A DNA stretch of 64,000 nt, taken from Zoroaster sp. YZ-2022. Taxonomy: Eukaryota; Echinodermata; Asteroidea; Forcipulatida; Zoroasteridae. The DNA lies in the NCBI GenBank assembly GCA_029582265.1, contig CM055820.1:21613756-21677755 (forward strand), in the 5' to 3' direction. Shown here piece by piece: positions 1 to 11,500 of this stretch; position 1 is the stretch's first letter, and each line of letters opens with the position of its first letter. The notes under the pieces are model-generated. The model was not told where the DNA came from and ran no database searches. It was given only the letters and a program-made list of their open reading frames with translations. The translations under genes and the position numbers were made by a program.

Positions 1-947
1 TCATATTACAACATAAAGGCCAGTTTTAAGGAATTTACCCATCATGCATTGCACTTTATTCTTAAACACATGGTAATATCTACATGCATACATGTACATA
101 TGCAATACATTTTTGTAAAGTCTGTATTGATTTTAGCTAGTCCATCCTTACCAGTAAATCATTTAGGTATATTTGAATATTATTTTTTATGCATTCTTTG
201 TTTTTTCTTTAAGACAGTAATTAAACTTAATTTTTTTTTAAAGAAAAGTGATGCAAAGATACATGTATAATGAGGTTAAAATGAGAAGAGGCTTTGTTTT
301 TCACTATCTGCATGTACCATACAATATATGCATACATGTACATACATCAGTACAACCTTTTTTCATCATCAAGTCAAAAAGTGTTTTGGTTGTTCTTTTG
401 TTCTTTAATTAACCCTCCTATTATCAGTGTAGTTCTTTACAAAGTGGACCCATACTTCAAAATGTCTCAACTGGGACATATTGTGGTACACACCTTCTTA
501 TCTAATGATTAATGGCATAGCCCAAGGCTCTTCAGAGAGATGAGGTAAACTGAAGCAGCCACCTGCTTTGTTTCATTGCAAGGCTAACCTGAAATAAACC
601 AGTGCAGTAACTTGCGGTATACACCGACTGTGTGACGATCAGAACAGTTTGGTTTTTGTCCCATACCCAGGGGCATTTTGGGGTATCCATGTACCATTCT
701 TCTGTACAGTATGCAATATTTTGAGGCATGCATACAAAAAGCATTGTGTACTTAGAATTTTTTTGTTTGCAGCATTTTGGAGACTGCATGTATACAAAGG
801 GTTAATGAAACTACATAAATAAGAGGAAAGTCTCTTAGCTGGTATCTGATGCAAACGTCCATAACATAACGTACATAACATAACGTACACATACACATGT
901 CTATTAACACAGATCTACAGTGTATGCACCTGCAGTTGCTTACAACC
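1..947. other. AT-rich upstream DNA, no gene recognised
   Basis: Short open frames only, without codon or domain signal. A TTAACCCTCCTA end like that of the TTAA-flanked MITEs lies near 408-420 with no clear partner end. Several ACATGTAC palindromes are present. Confidence 0.5.
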
Positions 948-1137
948 CAGAGCTGCCAACTCTTCCGGATTCTGCGGAAGACTTCGCGTATTTGACGGTA
1001 ATTTACTTAAAATATATGCAAGGAGGCCACTCCTTTTGGTGCCAAAAGGAGAGGCCTCCTTGCATATATTTTAAGTAAGTAAATTACCGTCAAATACGCT
1101 AAGTCTTCCGCAGAATCCGGAAGAGTTGGCAGCTCTG
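948..1137. mobile_element. 190-bp foldback element (CAGAGCTGCCAAC ends)
   Basis: Two arms of about 93 bp are near-perfect inverted copies meeting at about 1042 around CCAAAAGG. Ends read CAGAGCTGCCAAC and GTTGGCAGCTCTG. The six bases ACAACC directly abut both ends and may be a target duplication. The terminal CAG resembles hAT-type MITEs; the family is not certain. Confidence 0.7.
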
Positions 1138-2049
1138 ACAACCGTAGCCACTTCAAATGTTCCATGAATCTTGAGGAAATGGACATGAAGCATCTGAGAA
1201 AAACATTTTATTCTTGGACTGTGTTATCCAACTCTAATTTCCAAGTACAATTTACAAGAAGTTGTACTGTTGCAGTAACCAATATGGATGCAGTTTTTAA
1301 CAAAATCATAGAGATTGACTTTAACATGTTACCAACAATTTATGGATTTGAACTGACTAAAAAGTAAATAAGTTTACTTTGTTAATTGTTTCCAGTAGAC
1401 AAAGGAGAAAAAATTGTTTGTTTGAGAAGTTGAAAGGAAATAATCTTCAGTTGACTACATTGCAACATTTTGCATTGTTAGTGTTATCATGGAGGAAGAA
1501 AATCTTCCTCCATGGTGTTATGTAATTAATCTAAAACTGAAAAAACTAATTAATTTACTAACATAAATTTTGGGGTCATAATTGACATAAAAAGTAAGCA
1601 TTATAAGCTAGAATTGTATGATAAACACTTTTAAGCTAAAATATAGTGAGCACCATTGTGGATTTATGGTCATAGGGGCAAACTGTAACCATTGTTCACA
1701 CCTAATATGTGTACCACTAGGTAAGGTGTATCATGGAGGAAGTTCCTTCCTCCATGGGTGTATCAACCATATAACACTTATTTCCAAGAATACTTGGTAT
1801 GAGGACACTTTTTGAATAAAGCCAGTTGACATTTTATTTTTTATTTAATTATTTATTTATTGGATGAGCCACCAATTACAGGAAATGATAAATAAAAATA
1901 TGAATTAGAAATTACATAACAATAGAATGCAACAATTTTAAGACACTCAAATACATATCAGTTACTGGTACTGGCTAAGGCACTGAAAACCTGAGTACGG
2001 AAAGAATTAATGCATGTGAGTAACCAGCGCTTTTTCTCATATGTAGGGT
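1138..2049. other. Intergenic DNA with a pair of matching hairpins
   Basis: No coding signal. Hairpins at about 1488-1516 and 1732-1758 both have stems TCATGGAGGAAG / CTTCCTCCATGG, 240 bp apart. They may be ends or remnants of one element. The rest is A/T-rich. Confidence 0.4.
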
Positions 2050-2218
2050 ACCTACAACAATTTTTTTTAAATTATTTTTTTGTGCCGAGTAAGGTCTGGG
2101 CATAATACAACTACTATGAAAAAAATTGATGAGTGAAATATATAAGTAAGGAAATTATGGCATTAAGAGTGGGACCAATACCTACAAAATGTAACGTGAG
2201 TAACTGTGGATTTGCCCA
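2050..2218. repeat. Half copy of the GGGCAATTC foldback family
   Basis: Contains GCCGAGTAAGGTCTGGGCAT, ATTATGGCATTAAGAGTG and GTAACGTGAGTAAC as in the right half of the complete copy at 38693-39102. Only one arm is visible. Confidence 0.6.
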
Positions 2219-2548
2219 TAACAACAAAAATATCTTTTTTTTTTGGTTGCATCATAATTAAAAACTACAATATTATCCACAATTATTTTTACCTCTTTAC
2301 ACATACTACACATAATGTACACTGTATGATTTTCAAACTTTTGTGAAATTTCCGTATAATTTGATTAAAGTTTCACAGATCATAGTTAAGAATTGAGCAA
2401 CAAATCTTTTGAAAAATTATTTTATAAATATAATAATTAAGTTTTTAGGTTTTTTTTGGTATTATTTCATTTAATTATTTATTATTTTTTTGTGGGGGAG
2501 GGGGGGTGGTATATTTTTGGTAAATTGATGTTTCTTTTGCACAATAAG

Positions 2549-2935
2549 GTTGTGCCGGGTGTCCGGATACCAGACACTGAAACTGTCATTACCTCATTCC
2601 ATTTTTTGCTTCCAAATTACCCGTAAACGACTTCTGAAAATTTCGACTGAACATTTAAGCCACACAAATGGAAGTCGCTGATTTATTTGTTAACAAAATG
2701 TGTGTGAGGAATGAGGATGATACGAGTCGTTTTTAATATAGAGGCGGGAAAGTATTACAGGAAGTCTACATTTATTATGACTCTAAATAAAACAAGAGAA
2801 ACTTGTGTTCATATTGGTTATTTTATACATGTACATTCGGGAGTATTTGTGTTTTTACAATATTGTTTACGGGTACCCGGGTATCCGAAGATTTCCAATT
2901 TCAAGTATCCGGTTCCAGAAATAACCGAAAACACA
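2549..2935. mobile_element. hAT-like MITE related to 51061-51445
   Basis: Inverted relative to the copy in gene 2 intron 4. Shared internal motifs are GTCCGGATACC, TTACCCGTAAACGACTT and GGGTACCCGGGTATCCG. Terminal bases are decayed (GTTGTGCCGG at the start), so limits are approximate. Confidence 0.6.
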
Positions 2936-3304
2936 GTCTTAATTAATGCACAAACCTCTTAACCAAATTTTACCAAATGTGTAAACAGAAGAAAAAGAAT
3001 GTTTACACTAATTTAGACTGAAGGCTTACATGTTTGACTTCCTTGGTCTAGATTTTCCCCGACTTTTTTACCGTCAGTAAATGTATTGTATATACATACC
3101 TGCTGGAGAGCAACCCCATCAGGTTATTAATGTACTGCAATATAATTAATTTGTGATCCAGGATTTGATTAACCGGATGTTTCATTGTACATGTACATTG
3201 TACTTTGCCTTCAGTGTACATTTTTTATGTACAAGTACATAATGCTATTTACATGTCATTTATCATGCTTTACTTCCTTTGACTTAAGATTTACAATGTA
3301 CATC

Positions 3305-3800
3305 AGGGCAATTCCGTGGTTATTCACGTTACATTTTTTAGGTTTTGGGCACTTAATGCCATAATATATATTTCATTCATCAAGTTTTTTTTTCACAGTA
3401 CATACATACATATGTAGTGTGTTATACCCAGACCTTACTCAGTACAACAAAATATTTTCAGAAATTTCTTATACACATGTACAGACCTCCATCTTAATCA
3501 CGGCCACCGCAATGGCCGTGGTGCCCCTCCGAGTTGGCCACAGTGCCCCTTATTAAGTTGTCCCTGAAATTCTGAGGCAGCCAAGGTCTAAGTGACCATG
3601 CCCTCTCAATCCTTAAGGTCAAGGGCCGCATGTATGTACATTATATGTAAGACAAAAAACAATGTTTTATGCATGTTTTATTTCTCTTATATAACAAATT
3701 TCTTAAATCATTTTTTTTGTGATGAGTAATGTCTGGGCATAATGCAACTTCTGTGAAAAAAAACTGATGAGTGAAATACACAAGTAATGAAATTATGACA
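3305..3800. repeat. Split copy of the GGGCAATTC foldback family
   Basis: The left arm at 3305-3480 (GGGCAATTCCGTGGTTATTC, then CCCAGACCTTACTC) and a right arm at 3640-3800 (GAGTAATGTCTGGGCATAAT) surround about 160 bp of unrelated DNA at 3480-3640 containing a CACGGCC..GGCCGTG hairpin. A C homopolymer run lies at about 3800. Confidence 0.55.
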
Positions 3801-4140
3801 CCCCCCCCCCCCCCCACCCACTCACTTGACTTACTCAGCTGACTTCCATTAAAATATCTGAATATCTATGGGGAACATTTTTTATGGGACACCAAGGCTA
3901 TCACCATAGCAACTGAGGCCATGGCCCCCACAAATTCCAGGCCTGGAACTCTGAACTGGTAAATGTAGCATAGACAGTTCTGGTACTTCCCACGGTATTT
4001 TCCCAACATGTTCAGGATAATGGAAACTCTTATTTACACCATAATCAAGTCTCGATGTGTGTTTCAGTTTCTTGGTGAGTGTCTCTGTGAATCTTACCCG
4101 TTGCTGTCTTAAAGATGTAATGTACAACCTGGGGGATTAA

Positions 4141-4360
4141 AGGGGCAGTATCATCACGATCAGAGCAGACTTTCAACAGGGCATGGAATCGATGTCTTCG
4201 TCTAAGATGAACACAATGACTGAAAATTACTGGCTCATTTTTGCAGCAGCAATGGTAATCATGACCTTATCATGTGGGGTATTATATTCTATCACTGAGT
4301 TAATCTACATGTTAAACTAGTACTCTGATTCCATGCCCTGTTCATGGTGATGATGTCCCT
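4141..4360. mobile_element. TTAA-flanked MITE, AGGGGCAGTATC family, copy 1
   Basis: TTAA at 4137-4140 and 4361-4364 flank inverted ends AGGGGCAGTATCATC and GATGATGTCCCT. Internal GGGCATGGAATC / GATTCCATGCCC form a second inverted pair. Related copies start at 36417, 36970, about 39895 and 43518. Confidence 0.72.
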
Positions 4361-4421
4361 TTAAGCTTTGAGAGCGCTATATATGAACAACAGACTGCTT
4401 TTATTGTAATTTTGTAATTAA

Positions 4422-4791
4422 CCCTCCTACTTCTGGTACCTTTTTCATACAAGTTGATGCACCATTTGAAACCATTCGCTTTTGTGGTTTTGAATGGTGA
4501 AATAACTGTACAGTAATGATTCCCCCAAATGGTTTTGAATGGTAGGTCAGCTAATACAAAACCTTGTTTGGATCTTTCCAAATGGTAGTACAGCTAATAC
4601 AAAACCTTGTTTGGATATTTCTAAGTGGTGAATCAATGGACCCTCTATGCATTTGAATGGATTTGAATGGTAGTAAAACTTGCTACCAACACTGTTCAAA
4701 TGGTATCACCATGTGTGTACAAAACCAATGGGCATTTTGGTACTGTAAGTGGAAATTTTGAATGGTTTCAAATGGTCAAACAGTAGGAGGG
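4422..4791. mobile_element. TTAA-flanked MITE, CCCTCCTAC ends, 370 bp
   Basis: TTAA at 4418-4421 and 4792-4795; ends CCCTCCTACTTCTGG and AAACAGTAGGAGGG. The interior is built of TTTGAATGGT-type units. TTAA duplications with ends starting CCC are the mark of piggyBac-type transposition. The interior differs from the 300-bp CCCTCCTAC family. Confidence 0.72.
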
Positions 4792-5039
4792 TTAAAGATG
4801 TGTAATATCGCCAGTGTTTTTTTGCTATTTTAACAGTAAAATTTTATTTTTCATCAGAACATTGCTATTTTTCTAGATAAACAAAAATGCTGTAAAATTT
4901 CTTAAAATCATTGTGAGAAACATAGTTTTACAGTAATGTACATGTATGTACCTAAATTAATTTATGGTGGGTCCCCGTCATAAATTCATTATGACACTGT
5001 TTTACTGTAAACCAACCTTCTGACAACTATGTTTGACAT

Positions 5040-5292
5040 ATCTCATTTCAAAGTACATGTATTCCTTTTAAAATGGAAATTTTCAATGTTCCAATGAAAA
5101 CAAATATTTCCGGAGTATTTTTGACTGTTGAACCAACTGTGCACACAGGGGCATTTTTGACCTGTCAAAAAACGGTCAACTCTTTTTGACTTGTTGCTAC
5201 ACGTAAGGTTAGACAGTATTTGACTTTTAAGCACACTAGATATACCTTGGCATATCAACATTTTGACTGATTTTGAACCTTCATAGAAGGGT
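5040..5292 (-). mobile_element. CCCTCCTAC MITE family, 300-bp type, decayed copy
   Basis: Reverse orientation. Shares CTAGATATACCTTGG, GACAGTATTTGACTTTTAAG and CAACATTTTGACTGATTTTG with the copies at 9605 and 16521. Terminal TTAA signals are lost (end reads AGAAGGGTTTT). Confidence 0.6.
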
Positions 5293-5451
5293 TTTAATGT
5301 GTGCTACATGTAATTGAATTAAAATGTTTAATTTACAATTTTTATAATTTAAAAGGATTGGTAAATTTAAAACTAACAACATTTTAAAATTTTTATGTAA
5401 AACTTCCGTGTTAAGTTGATGATGTATTCATAATAATAATAATAATAATAA

Positions 5452-5789
5452 TGTGTGGACTTATATAGCGCACGTATCCACCAACTGAGTGGTGCTCAAG
5501 GCGCATATTATTACCCCTGCTCATAAGGCTCATAAATCATTCCTGAAACCATCTCAGCTCTCTGGGGAGTATACAGCTCAATTGCTGCCATTACAGCGCA
5601 TATAGGACTAATCAACCAACTCTGCCCTTACAGGTACACATTTAACCCCTGGGTGGAGAGAAGCAATTATGGTTAAGTGTCTTACTCAAGGACACAAGTG
5701 TCACGGCCGGGATTCGAACCCACATTCTGCTGCTAACACCAGAACTTGAGTCCGGTAAGCTAGACCGCTCGGCCACTCGGCCACGACAC
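5452..5789 (-). mobile_element. tRNA-Leu(CAA)-derived SINE, nearly full length
   Basis: Read on the - strand: a tRNA-like head (5789-5702) with A box TGGCCGAGCGG, anticodon arm CCGGACTCAAGTTCTGG (CAA) and B box GGTTCGAATCC; then a body with TCCTTGAGTAAGACACTTAA; then a 3' part ending GTGCGCTATATAAGTCC and an (ATT)n tail at 5430-5452. The anticodon arm closely matches tRNA-Leu(CAA). The conserved body motif resembles central domains shared by animal SINE superfamilies (from memory). A second copy is at 40190-40533. Confidence 0.85.
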
Positions 5790-6004
5790 TCCATAGTGCA
5801 ATCTTCCCTATAAATGTTAAGGGTTGTTCTCTTCTTTTTTTTAAATTAAATAATGTTTATTTAGGAAAGAGTACTTTACTTAATTAGAATAATACAACAA
5901 ATGTAAATGAATGTTCATTATTTTCTTGTGGACAACACAATGCAATGAGATGAAACAGGTGGTTTGTTTCAAACCTGAATAGATTTTGGCACAATGTATG
6001 AATA
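5790..6004. other. Unassigned AT-rich spacer
   Basis: No gene or repeat recognised between the SINE and the next foldback. Confidence 0.4.
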
Positions 6005-6164
6005 GACTGTTTGCGGTGACACCATGTGAAAATTCTCTTTTTGAGTAGTAATTACTTCTGAAATGTACTCAACGTTTCAATCAGTATGCTCTGAACCATC
6101 AGTTCTTTTCAGAACTAATTACTACGCAAAAGAGAACGCTCACATGGTGTCACCGCAAACAGTC
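6005..6164. repeat. 160-bp foldback, GTGACACCATGTGA family
   Basis: Inverted ends GACTGTTTGCGGTGACACC and GGTGTCACCGCAAACAGTC. Inside are AGTAGTAATTA and its complement. Belongs to the family seen at 23515, 31290, 32945, 33155 and 59230. Confidence 0.7.
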
Positions 6165-6984
6165 TTTACTTACCCTTTTCACCATGCAGAGCTACAACTA
6201 TTACACATGTATGAAATCCCCCAAAAACAACTTTACCAAGAGGTTCACCTCCTTAACCCTCCCCCGATACCCATGCTGTGAATAAACTACATGTAAATCA
6301 CATTTTAAATAAAATATCCACAAAAGTGGAGAGTGCATACCATCTTGATGCGTAATTTCTAGGAACATGTGACTGTGGGCTATGGACTGTGAGGTATATT
6401 CAATGATAACGTACTGCACACTCACCGGCCAATTATTTATTTATTTATTTTATTTGGATCATTTTACAGGCAGTATACAAAAATATAAGATTTATAAATA
6501 ATTTAAATTTAAAGATACACATAGATACTCAATTCAAAAAAATGTATACATACATGTACATGTACATCAAAATTGCCTTTTAACTTAATAAAAACAAAAC
6601 AAAAACAAAATACTACAAAAAGAGACAAAGAAACTGACAAACAAACAACCAAAGAGAAACAGACAGACAAAAGAATGACGAGACAAAACAAACAAAACAT
6701 ACACGCACAATATAACGAGTGAACAAAATGACAGAAAAGCACAACATTACTCATATATATGTCGGGGTCAAAGAAACAATTACAGGAACAGACAAAACAA
6801 ATATTGCACAAAACACCGGCCTGCAGGATTGCCTAATAAGCTTAGAGCTTGTCGAGAGGCTTTCCAAACTGCGTCCCTACAATAAAATAAAACAAGAACA
6901 AGAACAAGAACGGACTGAAAAGCAAGCAAAAACAAACAAACAGGCACTACACACAATACACTTCCTCAGAATTTAACAAGCCAA
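6165..6984. other. A-rich intergenic DNA
   Basis: Simple A/C/G-poor runs (ACAAACAAA type) between 6580 and 6960. Open frames across it are low-complexity. No gene supported. Confidence 0.45.
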
Positions 6985-7275
6985 CATCAGTCAAAATGTT
7001 GATATACTTGCCAAGGTATATCTAGTGCACTTAAGTCGAACACTGTCAAACCTTACGTGTAGTAAGTACATGTACATGTACAATTACAGGTCAAAATGAG
7101 TCGACCGTTTTTGACTGGTAAAAACATTGTCTGGTATTGTTGAGGGTGGTCAAAATGACAGTAAAAACCGGTCAAAAATGCCCCTGTGTGCACATTTGGG
7201 TCAACAGTCAAAACAGGCAGTTGACTGATTTTGACCTCTATAGCTACTTGCCAGTAAAGTGCAGCTAAAGTAGAA
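6985..7275 (+). mobile_element. CCCTCCTAC MITE family, 300-bp type, copy without ends
   Basis: Shares ACATCAGTCAAAATGTTGAT, CCAAGGTATATCTAGTGCAC and AATGCCCCTGTGTGCACA with the other copies; terminal CCCTCC ends are missing. Confidence 0.65.
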
Positions 7276-8186
7276 TGGCTAATATACCGTATGTAGAATT
7301 TGAAGTTTGCATTGTACATTGTTAGGAGTTGTAATAATTGTTGGATCTGAGAAGAACAAAAATATCCCCGATCCCTGGAATAATAACTCACCTAACCAGA
7401 ATGGGACAATTATTGCTAACTGTGCATAACATGGATATATGTGAACAGCTTGACATGACCAGTCATGTGACAAAAGACAGTAATAAATGTACCCACAGTG
7501 AGCCATGACCATGGTATTAGCCATTTAAACATTTGGACACCCAGTTTTTCAAAGAGTAAAAAATTTGGACGCCCATATCCAAATCTTGGCTTATACACTG
7601 GTCATGACCCATAGTAACCACAGTAACTTGGTCTTGTGACTTTTGTTATGATGATTTATTTATTTTATTTATTTTATTTATTTATTTTCTTTTTGTGTCT
7701 TTGATGAAGGGGTCACAGAGAAGGGTCATCAGCAACCATAGGATGTGTCAGTGACGCAGGAAGTCAGTCTCAGCACAGCAGCAAGCCACAGTGCCTGGTT
7801 AATGTTCACCACACATGCTCTCTGAGTGTAAACGTGCCAATTATTATTTACGTTGACTCAACACGGAAGGTATCTAAGGGTGGTTAGCCATTTTTTTTCT
7901 TCTTTTTTCGCCTGACAGAACTTGATATTCTGAACCATATGGTCACGACTTATTTATGTTCAGTGGCTGTTAGAGAGTCAGTCCACAGAGAGGTATAATC
8001 ATCACATGAAACTGTTTTGGGGACTGCACAGACTGTGTTCTTTACAGCTGGTTGGTTCATGTTTTCAGTCTCAAAACACAAACGGCCAAAGTAAACCTGT
8101 ACAATTTGATTTGAACATACTCTGAAATGCCTTGCAAGTGAAACAGTAGTCATTGACCCAAGCTGATCTCCACTACACAATCGGGC
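7276..8186. other. Region upstream of gene 1
   Basis: Likely holds 5' UTR or promoter of gene 1, but no TATA box or upstream exon could be fixed. A TTTATTTATT run is near 7650-7690. The in-frame stop at 8154-8156 supports the 8187 start. Confidence 0.35.
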
Positions 8187-8576
8187 ATGGGACAGCCAGA
8201 GGAACCCGAAGCCAGCGCCGGGGAGATGTTTCATCAAAGCATCATGTCGCAGAGCAGCGATGATTCCCTCCTGCTGTCCAGCTCCAGCAGCACCCAGAAA
8301 AGCCAGGAATCCTCAGAGAACGCCACCACGTGCAGCAGCAGGTCTAATCAGTCTACGCAGGGGACGCCGCTGTGCCATCGCAGCAGCAACAGCAATCCAT
8401 ACGTGGTGTCATCCCACTGCAAGCTTTGCACCAACGGTTACGAACTCGGTGAAGAGGATTTGCAGAAACTGGCAGTGCACAGCCCCGACTACATCAGATG
8501 GAAAAAGACCACCAGGAAAGTGAAGATACAACGCAATGCAAAGGGGTCCCTTGGTTTCCGATACAGGGATGTAAAA
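8187..8576 (+). CDS. Gene 1 exon 1: Ser-rich N-terminus and PDZ start
   Basis: Encodes residues 1-130. A low-complexity Ser/Thr/Gln stretch is followed by a Cys/His-containing segment (SSHCKLCTNG) and the first PDZ strands ending RYRDVK. Donor AAA|GTAAGT at 8577, phase 0. An 18-bp unit is repeated three times just inside the following intron. Confidence 0.85.
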
Positions 8577-11500
8577 GTAAGTTTATTGTGCAGAGGTAAT
8601 GCCTGCTGCCAGTCTTCCTATCAACTTCTCGATTGTCCTACAATACAGGGATGCCCTACAATACAGGGATGCCCTACAATACAGGGATGCCCAGGGTGGG
8701 GTGATTCATGAGCTCTGCTTTAACCGTCCCCAGTACTTACCCATTCACAAGGAATTGTACTCGGTTTATGCCCCCAAAGATACATACCTTGCATAAGGCT
8801 AAGTCAAACCCACCTACATGTAGATTTGAACTTGGGTCTACTGATGGTGAGTAAAGTGCTGTACTACACTGACTTATCTAATTTGGGCTTAATTTGAAAT
8901 AACAAGTACTTCTACATCGGGGGAGGCCAAGCATTTTCAACTGAGCCCCAAATTTTTAAAAGTGATGGAAAATTTTTAAAAGTGATTGCAGACCAGAAGA
9001 AATATGTTCATTCATTAGCCAAGGCCACAAAAAAAAAAAAAAAAGGTCTGTGGTTCCTGGTCTCTGTGCACATGGCCTCAGACCTGTGCATCTGCATTTT
9101 TAGTTTGCTTTTTTTGTTGTTATGAAATGATGTCCAAATGCAGCCAAAATTCCACAACTTTTTCACAGAGGGGTATGAACATTTGCCTGATTTGTGTGGC
9201 CTCTCTTAGCCACCATATATTTGTATGTGTGTATGCATGTATCACGTATTTCACTGGTTGGCAAAAAACGGATTTCTAAAAAATAAATAAATAAAAAATA
9301 TAAAAAATTAAAAAACACATCACTGCACTGATTTTGAAGCCAACTTTTGACCAGAAACCAGAGACTTTTTTTTTTTTGCCCAAGGCTTAAATTTTGTGTG
9401 AATTTTATTTTTATTTCTGAAGAAGTTCTTCAGACCACATTTAAACCAAAATTGGGACACATGCCGCCCACAGGATGGCCAATCCTGCCCTACATGTACA
9501 TTTGGTTGGCAGGGAGTTCTTTGAATTCAAACACCAGTGGCCAATTTCACAGAGCTGCTAAGCAGACAATTTTGCAAATCAAATATTTTCGCTAAGCATT
9601 TTAACCCTCCTACTACTACAAGGGTAAAAATCAGTCAAAATGTTGAAATATTTCCCAAGATATATCTAGTGCACTTAAAAGTCAAACACTGTCAAACCTT
9701 ACGTGTAGTAAACTACATTTACAGGTCAAAATGAGTCGACCGTTTTTGACTGGTAAAAGCATTGTCTGGTGTTGTTCAGGGTGGTCAAAATGACAGCAAA
9801 AACCAGTCAAAAATGCCCCTGTGTGCACATTTGGGTCAACAGTCAAAACAGGCAGTTGACTGGTTTTGACCTCTATAGCTACTTGCCACTAAAGTGCATC
9901 AATAGTAGGAGGGTTCAAACAGACTACCAGCCAAAAATGCATAGATTTTGTTTGGAAGTTTGTTTGGTACATGTAAGCATTAAACACAAAACTCTAAAGC
10001 TAGATGATATTTACTTGGTCCAACTTTGTGCCTTTATGCATCATTTCGAAAATAATGAATTACCAGTTTTATTTCATAGATATGTTTATTACTAATAAAC
10101 AAATTCACTCGCATCATACGAGACGTTCCTGTGATTTTCATGTTTCTTTTACTCAAGATATCAAGATATACTTTATCAAGATATTTAATAACCTTACTGC
10201 TTGGGTAGACCTTTGGGATGTATCTTAACCCTAACTCCCAAGGCCCATTTGCTTACACATAACCTGAATCCTTCCCAACTCCCTAGGCCCATTTGCTTAC
10301 ACATAACCTGAATCCTTCCTAACTCCCTAGGCCCATTTGCTTACACATAACCTGAATCCTTCCTAATTCCCTAGGCCCATTTGCTTACACATAACCTGAA
10401 TCCTTCCTAACTCCCTAGGCCCATTTGCTTACACATAACCTGAGTCCTCCCTAACTCCCTAGGCCCATTTGCTTACACATAACCTGAATCCTCCAAAATC
10501 CTTCATTAGTAAAGCAAGCACATGACATGTATGCACACGTGTGTTTCTAATCTGTGATACATGTACATGGCCAGGGACCCTCCCTGCATGCATGGAGCAA
10601 TAAACAGTGTCCATTTACCCAAGCACTGACCTTGCAATCACTACAACAAACATGGATGTACATGTACCATGGAAAGGCAAGTATGCCTAATAACCTCAAT
10701 CCTCCAAAATCTTTCACTTTAGCAAAGAGAATGTAACCTAAATCCTTCAAAATCCTTCACTTTGGCAAAGAGAATTTTGGAGGATTTGGGAAGGTTAGGG
10801 TTAATATCTTTCTTTACTTCTTGCTGGTTACTCTAACATTTTGTATTTATATCAGGTCTATAACTGCTTTGACTTTTAATGTAGTTACTGCTGTTGTACT
10901 GTCAATGTTTGTGAACTGTCTTTTTGTATTAAGCAATTTTTCTATACTTGCTAAGCAAAATTCTCTGTTTAACTCCATGAAATTGGACCCATTTGTTTAA
11001 GTGCAAAGTTACTGAAGATGTGGGTGATTATTTAAATCAGGAAGGTCAAAGTATGACCTAATTGTATAATTACCCTGCAGTTTACAGTGCGAGGAATGGT
11101 TGATTTTTCTTGCGTTTTTCATTTCATAAGAAATTAAAAACAGGGTTCATTGTGCCAAATTTTGATCAAGTGTGAAACCAATGACTTACTTTACATGAAC
11201 TTGGGTTATTATATCCATGTTTTTCATTGAATGTCTTTTCAGTGATCGACTACAAATAAATTGCTGGTTTCTACATGTAGTTGTAGTGGTGGCTCAAATG
11301 TCTTGTTATACATGAAACCAAATACATGTAGCTGTTTTGGGGTCCATGTATGTCTGCTGACGTTCTATGAAAATTACTGAAATTTATCTATGTACAGTAT
11401 GTGACCTTTGTATTCAGTCATTTGCCTATGGATGGCTTAATTTTTCCAAATATGGAGTTTAGTGTCTCTTTACACATGAAACCAGTTACACAATATCTAT

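Noticed and set aside
5702..5789. Functional tRNA-Leu(CAA) gene
   Set aside because: The head is fused to a SINE body with an (ATT)n tail, and a second copy shows the same fusion.
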